This document shows positions 8,565 through 17,195 of a DNA stretch of 27,825 bases, in pieces. The DNA is taken from assembly GCA_001579985.1 (NCBI GenBank), contig LRSR01007420.1, forward strand, positions 1 through 27,825, given 5' to 3'. Position 1 is the first letter of the stretch, and every line of letters starts with the position of its first letter. Source of the stretch: Hypsibius dujardini (lineage: Eukaryota > Tardigrada > Eutardigrada > Parachela > Hypsibiidae). The notes below the pieces were generated by a model, which worked only from the letters and a program-made list of their open reading frames with translations, was not told the origin of the DNA and did not search any database. The position numbers were made by a program, and so were the translations under genes.

Positions 8565-9833
8565 TCATTGCCCCAATCGTGGCGTGCGCAGTTTGTCCAT
8601 GGTCAAGACAAACAAGATGGGGTCTACCACCGTCTGACCAAGAAAGAGTGAATTGGCCACTTCAAAGAATTCCGGAATCCAAAAACCGGGCAGGAATCCA
8701 GTGAGTAAGAAGTAGATCATATCTGGCATAGTAAAGATAACGATGCTAATCGTCAGTAATATCAACATGGCGTACTTGCCGGACCTTCGTCCTCGGAGTC
8801 CTGTCAAAACGTCGCGCCCATTTGACACCTCAACTGCCATTGCTGCTGCTGTAACCGTATCTGTTTCCTTCTTTGAATAGGAGGTGACGCTATTCGGTGG
8901 TATCTCCGCTTGAATTCTCGGTACCGCCGCATTTCGGGGCTTCACACGTGCGGACCGCTTCATGGCTTCCCGGGAGCGACGCAACTTGCTAACCACCACG
9001 ACAAAGAAGGAGAGCAAAATGACAGCCAACGGTAAGATGTATACGATGATGTCATTTATGTTGGACCACGTGTTGAGCTGCACAGTATTAAAAAGACATG
9101 CCGTAACGGGCACACCCGTTCGGTAGTAGAGCGTATCAGCCAGCCAGAAAGATCCCTCCACCAGGTGAATGTACAGCCACATAATCAAACAAACAGTTAG
9201 GGTGAAGCGCTTGGTATGGGCTGCTCGGAAGGACATGGGACGGGTAATGGCCCAAGCTCGGTTCACGGCAATAACTGCGTGCGAGTTGATGATGCCAGCG
9301 TCGAACACGCTCAGACAGTAGAGGTAAAACGAACAGGCTTGGTTCCCCATGGTCCATCTGGAGTTGAAGAGGCTTGACTTGATAGCGAAGGGATATTGGA
9401 GAAGCAGGCATGCGAGATTTGTTCCCAGTAGATTGATCACGTAGATGTCAAACGGTACTCGGAGGTTTTTAAGGAACAACGACAAGGCGCTAAAGTTTGT
9501 GATGGATCCCAAAATGCAAAAGACAAGTGAAAATGTCGGAGAAAACGACCACAATGGAGCGAGTGTAACGTTGCGAGCTGTCTCATTGGTAAAAGACACA
9601 TTCTGTAGGGTGTTAGCTGAGCCGTTGCCTTCCATGATTTGATTCGTTCTAGCAAGCGATAACTCTGCGATATGAATTGAAACATTGAAACATTGAGAGT
9701 GCAGATATGCCGTTGCCGCGTATTCACAGTACTGATCGATCAAGCTCATTGCATTATACCTCCGTAAGGGTGGGTCTAAATGCTTCACGGCTTGCGGGGC
9801 AACCCAATCGTGATTTATTATTACGCATCGCAT
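8565..9833 (-). CDS. Intact class A GPCR, copy A
   Basis: This is a single-exon 422-codon frame for a seven-helix membrane receptor. Approximate helices are TM1 99-121, TM2 128-151, TM3 167-190, TM4 211-233, TM5 259-283, TM6 354-378 and TM7 391-412. Cys167 at the top of TM3 and Cys246 in loop 2 can form the usual disulfide. N-R-A (191-193) stands where D-R-Y is usual, and D-P-I-L-F (404-408) where N-P-x-x-Y is. TM6 has F-T-M-P rather than C-W-x-P. Asn 70, 78, 83 and 88 are glycosylation sequons. Loop 3 (289-353) is long and basic. The tail after TM7 is very short. Met67 (9635) is the likelier start, because all aligned paralogues begin there (M-E-G-N or M-D-x-N); the first 66 codons may be leader. 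Ligand unknown; it could be a chemosensory or peptide receptor. The nearest relative is at 20186-21454. Confidence 0.85.
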   Translation of the reverse strand: MRCVIINHDWVAPQAVKHLDPPLRRYNAMSLIDQYCEYAATAYLHSQCFNVSIHIAELSLARTNQIMEGNGSANTLQNVSFTNETARNVTLAPLWSFSPTFSLVFCILGSITNFSALSLFLKNLRVPFDIYVINLLGTNLACLLLQYPFAIKSSLFNSRWTMGNQACSFYLYCLSVFDAGIINSHAVIAVNRAWAITRPMSFRAAHTKRFTLTVCLIMWLYIHLVEGSFWLADTLYYRTGVPVTACLFNTVQLNTWSNINDIIVYILPLAVILLSFFVVVVSKLRRSREAMKRSARVKPRNAAVPRIQAEIPPNSVTSYSKKETDTVTAAAMAVEVSNGRDVLTGLRGRRSGKYAMLILLTISIVIFTMPDMIYFLLTGFLPGFWIPEFFEVANSLFLGQTVVDPILFVLTMDKLRTPRLGQ

Positions 9834-10115
9834 GCGTGGTATTGTGTTGCTTGTCTGATTATAAATGAATTAAATTTCCCTCTTTGACGAGAAGTTACTT
9901 GTTCCAGAGGAACTCTATAACATTCGTTTTATCAAACAAAAAATCGGGCTTGCAAGGTAAAAAACCACATCAGTAGTACCATGTCTAATGCATTCTAGAA
10001 GCCAGTTAAGCATGTAAATTCCATGACTGTGCTTTACGCACGAATTGACGATCAAATGTAACACATCGAATAACTGACAGAACGAGCGCTTAACGTTAAC
10101 TGAAAGAATCGATTA
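9604..10115 (-). promoter_or_regulatory. Highly conserved 5' end and upstream region of the copy A receptor
   Basis: From 9604 to 9835 (232 bp) this is identical to 21225-21456. After about 50 diverged bases, identity is again nearly complete from about 9880 to 10112. The block covers both candidate start codons, the presumed leader and the likely promoter. No consensus TATA box is clear; a ttataa lies near 9860 only in this copy. The regulatory role is inferred from conservation alone. Confidence 0.45.
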
Positions 10116-10190
10116 GATTAATATAACTTACTTACATGTTCAATATCTAAGATAAGAAATAATAAAAGGTGAATTATTACCGCAACCGCG

Positions 10191-10782
10191 TCACGCGAGT
10201 TTGTCCATGGTCAAGACAAACAAGATGGGATTAGTCACCTCTGAACTGCAACCGCAGCTGAGGTAACCGTTTCCGATCTCTTCATGGAAGTCCGACTAAT
10301 CGGTGGTGGCTCCTAATCACCGGTGCGTGCAGTCGAATTCTGTGACTTCAAACATCCGGACCGTTTCATGGTTTGCCGGGAACGGTGCATCTTGCTCACC
10401 ACTACGACAAAAAAGGACAACAAAGTGACAGCAAGGAATAAGATGTACACGATGATATTAGTTGCGCTGGACTACGTGTTGAGCTGCAATGTGCTATACA
10501 GGCACACCTTAATCGGTGCGTCCATTCGAAAGTAGAGCGTGTCAGCCAGTCAGAAAGACCAGATGCATGTATAGCAACATGACCATGCAAACGATTAGGG
10601 TGAAGCGCTTGGAATGGACTGCTCGAAGGGACATGGGACGGATGGTGATCCAAGCTTGGTTCACGGCGATAACCGCGTGTGAGTTGATAATACCAGCGTC
10701 AAATACGCTCAGGCAGTAAAGGTAAAAGGAACAAGCATGGTTCCCCATGCTTGCATCCGGAACTAAAACGGCTTGACCTGAA
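10191..10782 (-). pseudogene. Truncated GPCR pseudogene, copy A
   Basis: The minus strand encodes TM3 (H-A-C-S-F-Y-L-Y), N-Q-A-W-I (N-R-A decayed), TM4, loop 2, TM5 and loop 3, then jumps to D-P-I-L-F-V-L-T-M-D-K-L-A and a stop at 10191-10193. TM6 and most of TM7 are missing, exactly as in the copy A' pseudogene, so that deletion predates the duplication. Copy-specific damage includes a deletion after TM4 near 10555, in-frame stops in loop 2 and a 1-base change near the TM7 junction. The 5' half (N-terminus to TM2) is gone: at 10782 the receptor sequence is joined directly to Rep-A satellite, after the shared gcttgacctg. Confidence 0.88.
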
Positions 10783-10985
10783 AATATCAGGCTAGTTGTG
10801 GTACTTGCGGAATAATGGAATAAACTCCATAGGCTACATGGTTAAGGCTCACAGGCCCAACTATCCTCCTGCTACAGCAGTGGAATAATGCAATAATTGC
10901 CATAGGATACATGATTAAAGTCCACAGGCACAACCAGCCTCTTGCTACAATAGTGGAATAATGGAATAAACCCAATAGGCGAGAC
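10783..10985 (-). repeat. Rep-A satellite, copy A
   Basis: About 2.7 tandem monomers of roughly 73 bp, read most easily on the minus strand. Each has a ttattccattattcc core, a gtagcaggagg-like core and a catgtagcctatgg-like core. It is about 98% identical to 23650-23855. The first 32 bp of the A' version are lost here at the deletion joint. The short protein frames on the minus strand merely repeat with the monomer. Confidence 0.8.
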
Positions 10986-11008
10986 TTGGCGAGCGATGAG
11001 ACAAGGCT

Positions 11009-11018
11009 TATATAAAAG
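11009..11018 (+). promoter_or_regulatory. TATA-like box inside the satellite block (copy A)
   Basis: A strong TATATAAAAG lies here and is conserved exactly at 23877-23886 in copy A'. No downstream coding frame is recognised, so it may be a relic promoter of a transposon or chance. Confidence 0.25.
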
Positions 11019-11094
11019 CCCTGCGGCTAGTTCTGCTACAAAGCAATTGGCGTATACCGACACATGACTAGGTTAAGCCCCACTGTCTTGGCTT

Positions 11095-11255
11095 AGAGAA
11101 TTGGAGTTACGGAGTTATCCTATAAGAAACTGTATGTAGGTACTGTCAGGTCAGGGGGTATAGGGGTTACTGTAGGAATTCGAGTTGTGGAGTTACCCTA
11201 CAGCAAAGTTGATCCATGCATTGTTAGGTCCGGAGGTACTGGGGTCGTTGGAGTC
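11095..11255 (+). repeat. ggagt satellite, copy A (two monomers)
   Basis: Two diverged monomers of about 70-80 bp share ggagtt-tggagttaycct and gtcaggtcagggggta-like cores. Copy A' has four monomers (23965-24275). The array in copy A ends at about 11255, where about 580 bp present in A' are missing. Confidence 0.7.
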
Positions 11256-11330
11256 AATGTTCTCACCAAATAATATGCATCTGTTCAACTCTAAACTCTG
11301 TTAGAAAGTCATATCATCAAAGTATAACCC

Positions 11331-11338
11331 CTAAAGCC
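11331..11338. repeat. Left target-site duplication of the foldback-like element
   Basis: ctaaagcc is repeated exactly at 15080-15087. The uninterrupted site in copy A' (24784-24791) reads ctaaaggc. Confidence 0.9.
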
Positions 11339-11389
11339 GAGATTTGGCGACTTTGGCTACAAGCATAAGAAACTCATTTAGTGGTCAGT

Positions 11390-11975
11390 TATGAAGCATG
11401 TACCTGTGTACTTGTGTACCTAGGTACAATCATGACTAGCTACAGTAGTACCAGCTTCAACACGGTGTACCTATTAGAGAGGCTGTACCTATGTACTTAT
11501 GTACCTATATACCTAGGTACATATGTCTTAGGTACTAACATGCTATGACATCAGCTCCTTTCTGCAATGTACCTATCCGACTGGCTGTACCTATGTACCT
11601 ATGTACTTATGTACCTAAGTACATATGTCTTAGATACTAACATGCTATGACGTCAGCTGTTATTCTGCAATGTACCTGTGTACTTATGCACTTAGGTACT
11701 GATGTCTTAGGTACTAATCTACTGAAATGCCAGATGCTATTTTGCAATGTACCTATCCGAATGGCTGTACCTATGTACTTATGTACCTAGGTACAAGCTT
11801 CAACACGATGTACCTATCCGACAGGCTGTACCTATGTACTTATGTACCTAGGTACTGGCATACGTATGTGCTACTGTACTCTGATGCCACTTTCTATAGA
11901 AAAATAAACTTCTCTGAATAGCTGTACTCATATTTTATGTACCTAGATACTCGCAGATACTCGGGAAAATGGTTC
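11390..11975 (+). repeat. Left arm of GTAC-rich tandem repeats
   Basis: Diverged monomers contain ctgcaatgtacctatccg, a ggctgtacctatgtac stretch and cttaggtactaacatgctatgac. The perfect 12-bp palindrome gtacctaggtac recurs. The arm is inverted relative to 14340-15030. Confidence 0.9.
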
Positions 11976-14339
11976 ACGTTATCTGCTTTGGCCTGTCCCA
12001 AACTTTGAAATTCCGCCAAAAATGTTTTTGGAACTACAATGGAAAACTGAGTTTTTGTACTTATGACACTGCAATCTCACAGTTATAACGACTGGATTGA
12101 CTCCACATACGTCACATGCATTTTGTAATTCGTGAGCGGGCGCACGCACATGGACATGCAGTGACACACGACCGAAGTGAAAAACACAGTTATGATAGTG
12201 AGGCTACAGATAGTGAAACTACTATTGAAAATAGACCCCAAAATTGTTTTTGGGGTTGTCGTTTGAAAACTGAAACAGACGCCCAGCAGTCAGTCTAATT
12301 GGTTAGCACAAGGACTATTTAAAATATTCTGATTGTAAAAAATTATTAAAAGAACTAAATCGATGAAAATAGAATCTGCAAAGGGTACTACACTTTGCAA
12401 TCATTTTTCTTATCCATGGGAAAAAAATATTCGAGATGGTGGAGCCAAATTCTAGCAATTGTAAAATGGGTCGCCATTTTAGCTTGATTTTGTTTGCTTT
12501 AAACAACTGAAAACATTTAGACCACACGATCTTTCTCTCAAAAGCTGGTTTTCCTTTTTTGAGCAACTGAAGCATAGGTAATACATATTGCATGTATATA
12601 TAAATTTGCCGTAATGGTTTTGCGATACTGAAATTTTTTTTTCGTTTAGAAGTGAGACTCTCACAAAAAAACGCAGCGCCTTACAAGCGGAAGATTGATT
12701 GCGAAATTGAAGAACAAAAATACTGATTTCAGTTAGTCAAAAAAATAAGTAAAAGATCAAATGTCTGGAACGTCGTTATAAGCTAACGGTCTTCCAAAAA
12801 TCGTTGCCGCCATAAACAAGTCTAACTAATTTAAATATTCATTTTTACCACTGAATGGGTATTTGTCATGTTTTTAGTAAATAATTATTCAACCAAATCG
12901 ACCAACACGCGCGCTGATTTACTTTTACATTTTTGCAAAAATAAAGTCCGCACCTGTAACTGCCTTTTTTTCGTAACAACCGGTGCCCCGGTACGAGTAA
13001 TATTTAGTACAGTCAATTTGCAATGGTTGGGCAGGTCCAGCTGAAGTTACACCATTGGTCAGTCATGGTTTGAGGCCCAAAATAGGCATGTGCGCGTTAG
13101 GCCCACATGCTAACTGGCCAGTTCAGGTTTTGCTGGAACTTGTGCATCCATGACGTAGGACGATTCCTTCCATAAAAGTGACATTCCTCCCATAAAAATT
13201 ATTATTTTTGAAAACAATTTTGTTGTAATTTTATTTTAATCTTCTACTCAGTTTCGCGTGTAATCTTGTAGCTGATATGTTTGATTATAGTTTGCTATGC
13301 TTTGAAAAATATTTAGGCCATATTTGCTCACAGAGAAGTGTTCAAAGTTGCCAAAAATGTGTTGATTCCACAGATCTAAGTGCACAGCCGACGAAACAAA
13401 TATTTTCCTTTTTATCTAATACTACGTTGAACATAAATGTCTTATTAGTGCACTATCCCAAACAAACCTTAACTTAAGAATAAAGTTTAGCTTTTGCGTT
13501 GTCTAGTTCAAAAACTCCTCCGTGCGCAAAAGTGGATAAAAGGTTTTTAATAAAAATTAAGTCAATAGTCTAACGTATCAGCTTCAAATCTGCAACCAGA
13601 GTTGAGGTATTAATATTAAAATAGAATTACGACGGTAATGACTATTTGATGTAGGAAAAAGTCCAAGGTGATCCAGAATAAATCAGTTAGCGCGCGCGTT
13701 TCACTCGCCAAAGCCAATTTTGAGCAATAAAACAGGGCTAATTAATGGTGTTGCTCCGCGTTTCATAACGAAGTACTTAATTTCAAATTGCGATCACTGG
13801 ATTCTACTGTGCTTGCCCGGTACCTAGTCAAGTATTTTTCTGAGTACACAAGTACACCGTACCGGCTTTGAGAAAATATGGTAATGGCAAAACCACAGGC
13901 TGCCGATTTATCTCCAGCGCAGGCGTGCTTTAACCAAATCTTTCAAATTGTCAACTAGAATGGAGATACTACTTCACTCAATTTTTCGGCGTTTACAATT
14001 CACTCCATATTTCAATCCAAATTCAAATTCAAAATTTTTGGTTAAAACACTATTCACTGGATATAAAAGGAGCTGCTGGTTTGCCATAATAAAAAACTAC
14101 CGCACCTCTTAAATAGTGGAGTCATAATGAATTCCAACTGTGTCCTAACCTTTATTTGTAGCTTTTTAAGTTTTCCCTTAAACTAACTATTACAAGTTAA
14201 TTGGGGAAGCTGCTCCAGACATAATCGACGCCGTGAAATAAATAAAACGTTACCAGTTTCATTTCTCCGATTAGAAGGATGACCGGGCCAAAATTATTAT
14301 AAATGCGTTTCCTTATTTCAAAGAAATCTTTGAGAAACT

Positions 14340-15030
14340 TAGTACCTTAAACATATGCATCTATGTACATAAGTAAATAGGTACAGCCATTTGGATAGCT
14401 ACATTGTAGAATAGCAGTTGGCGTCATAATAATCTGTAATTTAGTATCTAGGACATCAGTACATAGGTATAGCTATTCTGAAAGGTACATTGCAGAATAG
14501 CAGCTGGGTTATAGCATGTCAGTACCTAAAACATATGTACGTAGGTACATAGATACATAGGTACATAGGTACATAAGTACATAGGTACAGCCAGTCGGAT
14601 AGGTACATTGCAGAATAGCAGCTGGCGTTACAGCATGTTAGTACCTAAGACATATGTACCTAAGTACATAGGTACATAGGTACATAGGTACAGCCAGTCG
14701 CATAGGTACGTTGCAGAATAGCAGCTGGTGTCATAGCATGTTAGTATCTAAGACATATGTACCTAGGTACATAGGTACATTGCAGAATAGCAGCTGGTGT
14801 CGTAGCATGTTAGTATCTAAGACATATGTACCTAGGTACATAGGTACATTGCAGAATAGCAGCTGGTGTCGTAGCATGTTAGTACCTAAGACATATGTAT
14901 CTAGGTACATAGGTACATAGGTACATAGGTAGAGCCAGTCGGATAGGTACCAGTGTATAAAATAGTCATGTACCGTTGTACTTAAGTCTTTGTACCTAGG
15001 TACATAAGTACACAGGTACATAAGTACAAA
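14340..15030 (-). repeat. Right arm of GTAC-rich tandem repeats
   Basis: Monomers carry ttgcagaatagcagctgg at 14490, 14608, 14711, 14780 and 14849, so the spacing shortens from 118 to 103 to 69 bp. Each is followed by gtagcatgttagtacctaag-like and gtacctaggtac blocks. This is the inverted counterpart of the left arm. Its last three units are the most homogeneous, which suggests recent expansion. Confidence 0.9.
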
Positions 15031-15087
15031 GGAGCTCGCGCGGCTTTTTTTAAGCTTGCTGGAAAAGTGGCCAGTAGTCCTAAAGCC

Positions 15088-15752
15088 AGTCCCTACCCCG
15101 GTGTTGAACTTCCAATTTCGCTCCCACAATATTCTCATTTCTTTTATTGATGAATATGCATGTCATGTAGGGATTTCAAAACCGTATTCAAGGTCGCAAA
15201 AGTTCTCTAGATTCAATAATTGTTTAGTATGGGCTATAGAAAGTGGCACTCCTGCATTTGGTTGTGTGCGAGCACTTGCTGTGGCATAAGCTGCTTACCG
15301 ATAGGAGAACTTTCCATATCGCAATTACGTTTGGAGAACGATGAAAAACACAAACAGCCCCACAAGCTTACTCAGGCAGTCACGTATAAACGGCGAAGTT
15401 CTTGCTAGTATTCAAATATAATTTAAAGTGATTCTAAAAATCGTTCGTCTCAGCCCAGTTTAGAAATGGCTCTGGAAAAGTTCAGATCAGTAGCTCAGTC
15501 CTCACCACATACGAATTTGAACGACATCTACTTTTAATTGCTTTAACCCTCATCATCTTCCTCACAATGTTGATCTCGGTCTTGGCTTGGTCTCGGTTCC
15601 GACCTGGAACTCTGTAATGTTCTCGAAATTAGTATCGGTCTCGATCTCGGCTTCGGTCTCGTACTCTTTAACCTTCTCGAATTCCGTATTGGTCTCGACC
15701 ATCCGTCATCCGTTTGTCCGTCCGTTGACAAGGAACAGCGAAAACAAAGATT
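15088..15752 (+). repeat. End block of copy A, no gene recognised
   Basis: Nearly the same sequence occurs at 24792-25454. It ends in an array of ggtctcgg and tcggtctcg variants (about 15573-15700). The open frames come from that array. No receptor or other domain is seen until the breakpoint at 15752. Confidence 0.6.
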
Positions 15753-16050
15753 GGTGTGTGTTGGTGTTCAGCCTGTCAGTGGGAAAGCTTATAGTGGATT
15801 GTCAATGTTGGTGGCGCTGACCGTCAGCGTTGCCATCTGCTGGACACCAAACGCAGTCCATACGACCATGAGTGAGGTGGATGCGTCTCAGCTTCTTCGG
15901 GAAGGATTTTGGAAGGCGAAAGTGGTACTTTTCTTCACTGTTCAGATTGTCGTAGACACAATTCTGTTCCCTCTAGCGTTACGTGATCTCCGAGAGGTCA
16001 TTATTGACCTTGTGTGCAGAAATCGCGAGATCTCAGGAAGAGGCGATTGA
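15753..16050 (+). pseudogene. C-terminal fragment (TM6-TM7) of a second receptor type
   Basis: From about 15778 the plus strand encodes the end of loop 3, TM6 with A-I-C-W-T-P-N-A-V, a short extracellular loop, and TM7 with V-V-D-T-I-L-F-P-L-A-L-R-D-L, then a charged tail and TGA at 16048-16050. C-W-T-P is a classical class A TM6 motif, unlike the F-T-M-P of the duplicated receptors. D-T-I-L-F stands where N-P-x-x-Y is expected. TM1-TM5 are missing: the fragment begins right at the breakpoint of the segmental duplication, so the rearrangement probably beheaded the gene. Opposite strand to all other receptors here. A 3' exon of a longer gene is a less likely alternative. Confidence 0.7.
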
Positions 16051-17195
16051 CAATAATTCGGTCGCAGACGTGAAACCCAAGCCTGGGCGGTCATCATATT
16101 GAAAAATGTTGTTTCGATTTCTTTCGGTGAGACAGTGGACTTTTTGGACGGCGCTCTTTCGCTGTCCTTGTATAATGGGAAATATTTAGCCCTTAAATCT
16201 GGTTGCCACTATTGCAGACGGTCTGACCTGGCTCACCGGGCCAAGCCTTTAATATAACATATCTCGTCTTAATCTTATCTCCTGTTTTGTTGAAACTGTA
16301 CACATACGTGATTTACTTTAGGGTCTGTTCGGAGCCAGCCCATAACTCTTAAGTCTTATCCTTAACTTTAAGCTAAGTTAGCGTCAACGTATGGCGTTTG
16401 ATTTGTGTGTTCGGCGGCCAACCATACCAAAACATTAAATTATCAGCTGATCTTAAAAATCCTAAAATACAGCAAATCAATTATAAAAATATAACGAATA
16501 CTAAAATATAGTCAATTTAAAGAAAAAACTGATGAAGGATCTGGCCTGGATAGTGCGCAAACTGGCAGTACGAACAACAATAATAAAGCGAAAAATCGAG
16601 CCATTGATTGATTGATAGTGTATTCGGCTAATTCAAGCGAGAAACCAACGCTCGATTGATTGATTGCGTATACAACTAATTCATGTGAGAAACCAACGCT
16701 CGATCGATTAATCGAAGTACGATAGATGAAACTCCAAATTAGCTTCTGAATGTCTCGAAATCAACAGTATTCCCTTGCCTCGAATAGTTATTCTGAATCC
16801 AGATATAAAATCACTTCAAGCATACAATGATTTTCGACAAGAAACACGATAGCACAGCCAGTTTAAAATTCCGCCATGTGGCGGAGCGGACGCCCGCTAC
16901 CGTCAGCGGAGCGGCTATCCAACGTTAAAAAAGTGCCCCCCAGAAAATAGACCGCTCAACGAGAATCAGAACGTTCCACCCATCCCCCAATAGGAGCAGA
17001 AAATCAAAAAATGAATTTCCTTCCCAAATATGTATCGCCGTAAAGTTAATTGGCACCGGGGATGTATGTAAACGATTTCAAAGAGGCCTTCCTTAAACTT
17101 GATTTTTAAGGATCAGATTTATCGTAAACCATACCTTAAATCGATACCCCGCCCCTTTTCGTGACGTCACATGGACTTAAGGATAAGAATTAAGA
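16051..17195. other. Non-coding stretch between the duplication copies
   Basis: No gene is recognised. Two imperfect tandem units of about 49 bp lie at 16603-16700, each with gattgattgatt and gagaaaccaacgctcgat. A 20-bp near match in inverted orientation (cttaagtcttatccttaac near 16349 and its complement near 17175) could be the worn ends of a further transposon. Confidence 0.4.

Larger units (their letters stand above)
11339..15079. mobile_element. Foldback-like DNA transposon, 3.74 kb, non-autonomous
   Basis: The element is bounded by an exact 8-bp duplication, and copy A' retains the empty site at 24784-24791. The outermost 30 bp form an imperfect inverted repeat: gagatttggcgactttgg at the left against gactactggccacttttcc on the complement of the right end, about 21 of 30 matching. 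Inside lie long inverted arms of GTAC-rich tandem repeats (11390-11975 and 14340-15030), the layout of foldback elements. The 2.3-kb centre is AT-rich and has no transposase frame. A relative lies inverted at 17196-18613. Compared with it, this copy has about 1.16 kb extra (12588-13745). An 8-bp duplication with long ends could fit Mutator-like, P/Galileo-like or hAT elements; I cannot choose. Confidence 0.9.
6748..15752 (+). repeat. Segmental duplication, copy A
   Basis: The order of sequences here matches 18614-25454 in the same orientation: microsatellite, 3' flank, intact GPCR, GPCR pseudogene, Rep-A satellite, ggagt satellite, then an end block rich in tcggtctcgg repeats (15088-15752 against about 24792-25454). 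Copy A carries a 257-bp MITE and the 3.74-kb foldback-like element that A' lacks. It lacks a 146-bp MITE, about 1.28 kb between 22372 and 23648, and about 0.58 kb after 24124 that A' has. By-eye mismatch is about 15% near 7400-7560, 12-14% in the C-terminal half of the receptor, about 5% in the pseudogene and about 2% in 10783-11255. The right breakpoint, 15752, abuts another receptor relic. Confidence 0.9.

Noticed and set aside
10787-11063. Short minus-strand frames in Rep-A (also 23655-23931)
   Set aside because: They repeat with the 73-bp monomer and have no domain or start context.
11390-15030. A CRISPR-like or centromeric array
   Set aside because: The repeats are GTAC-rich, uneven in length, inverted between the two arms and bounded by a target-site duplication, which marks them as transposon arms.
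15543-15820. Frames rich in V-S or R-P in the ggtctcgg array (also 25226-25466)
   Set aside because: They are products of the simple repeat. The receptor-like part starts only after 15753.
16321-17195. A possible PIF/Harbinger-type element
   Set aside because: The left side has gggtctgttcgg after tta and a 20-bp inverted near match lies near 17175, but the outer right terminus and a target duplication are missing, so it stays a suspicion.
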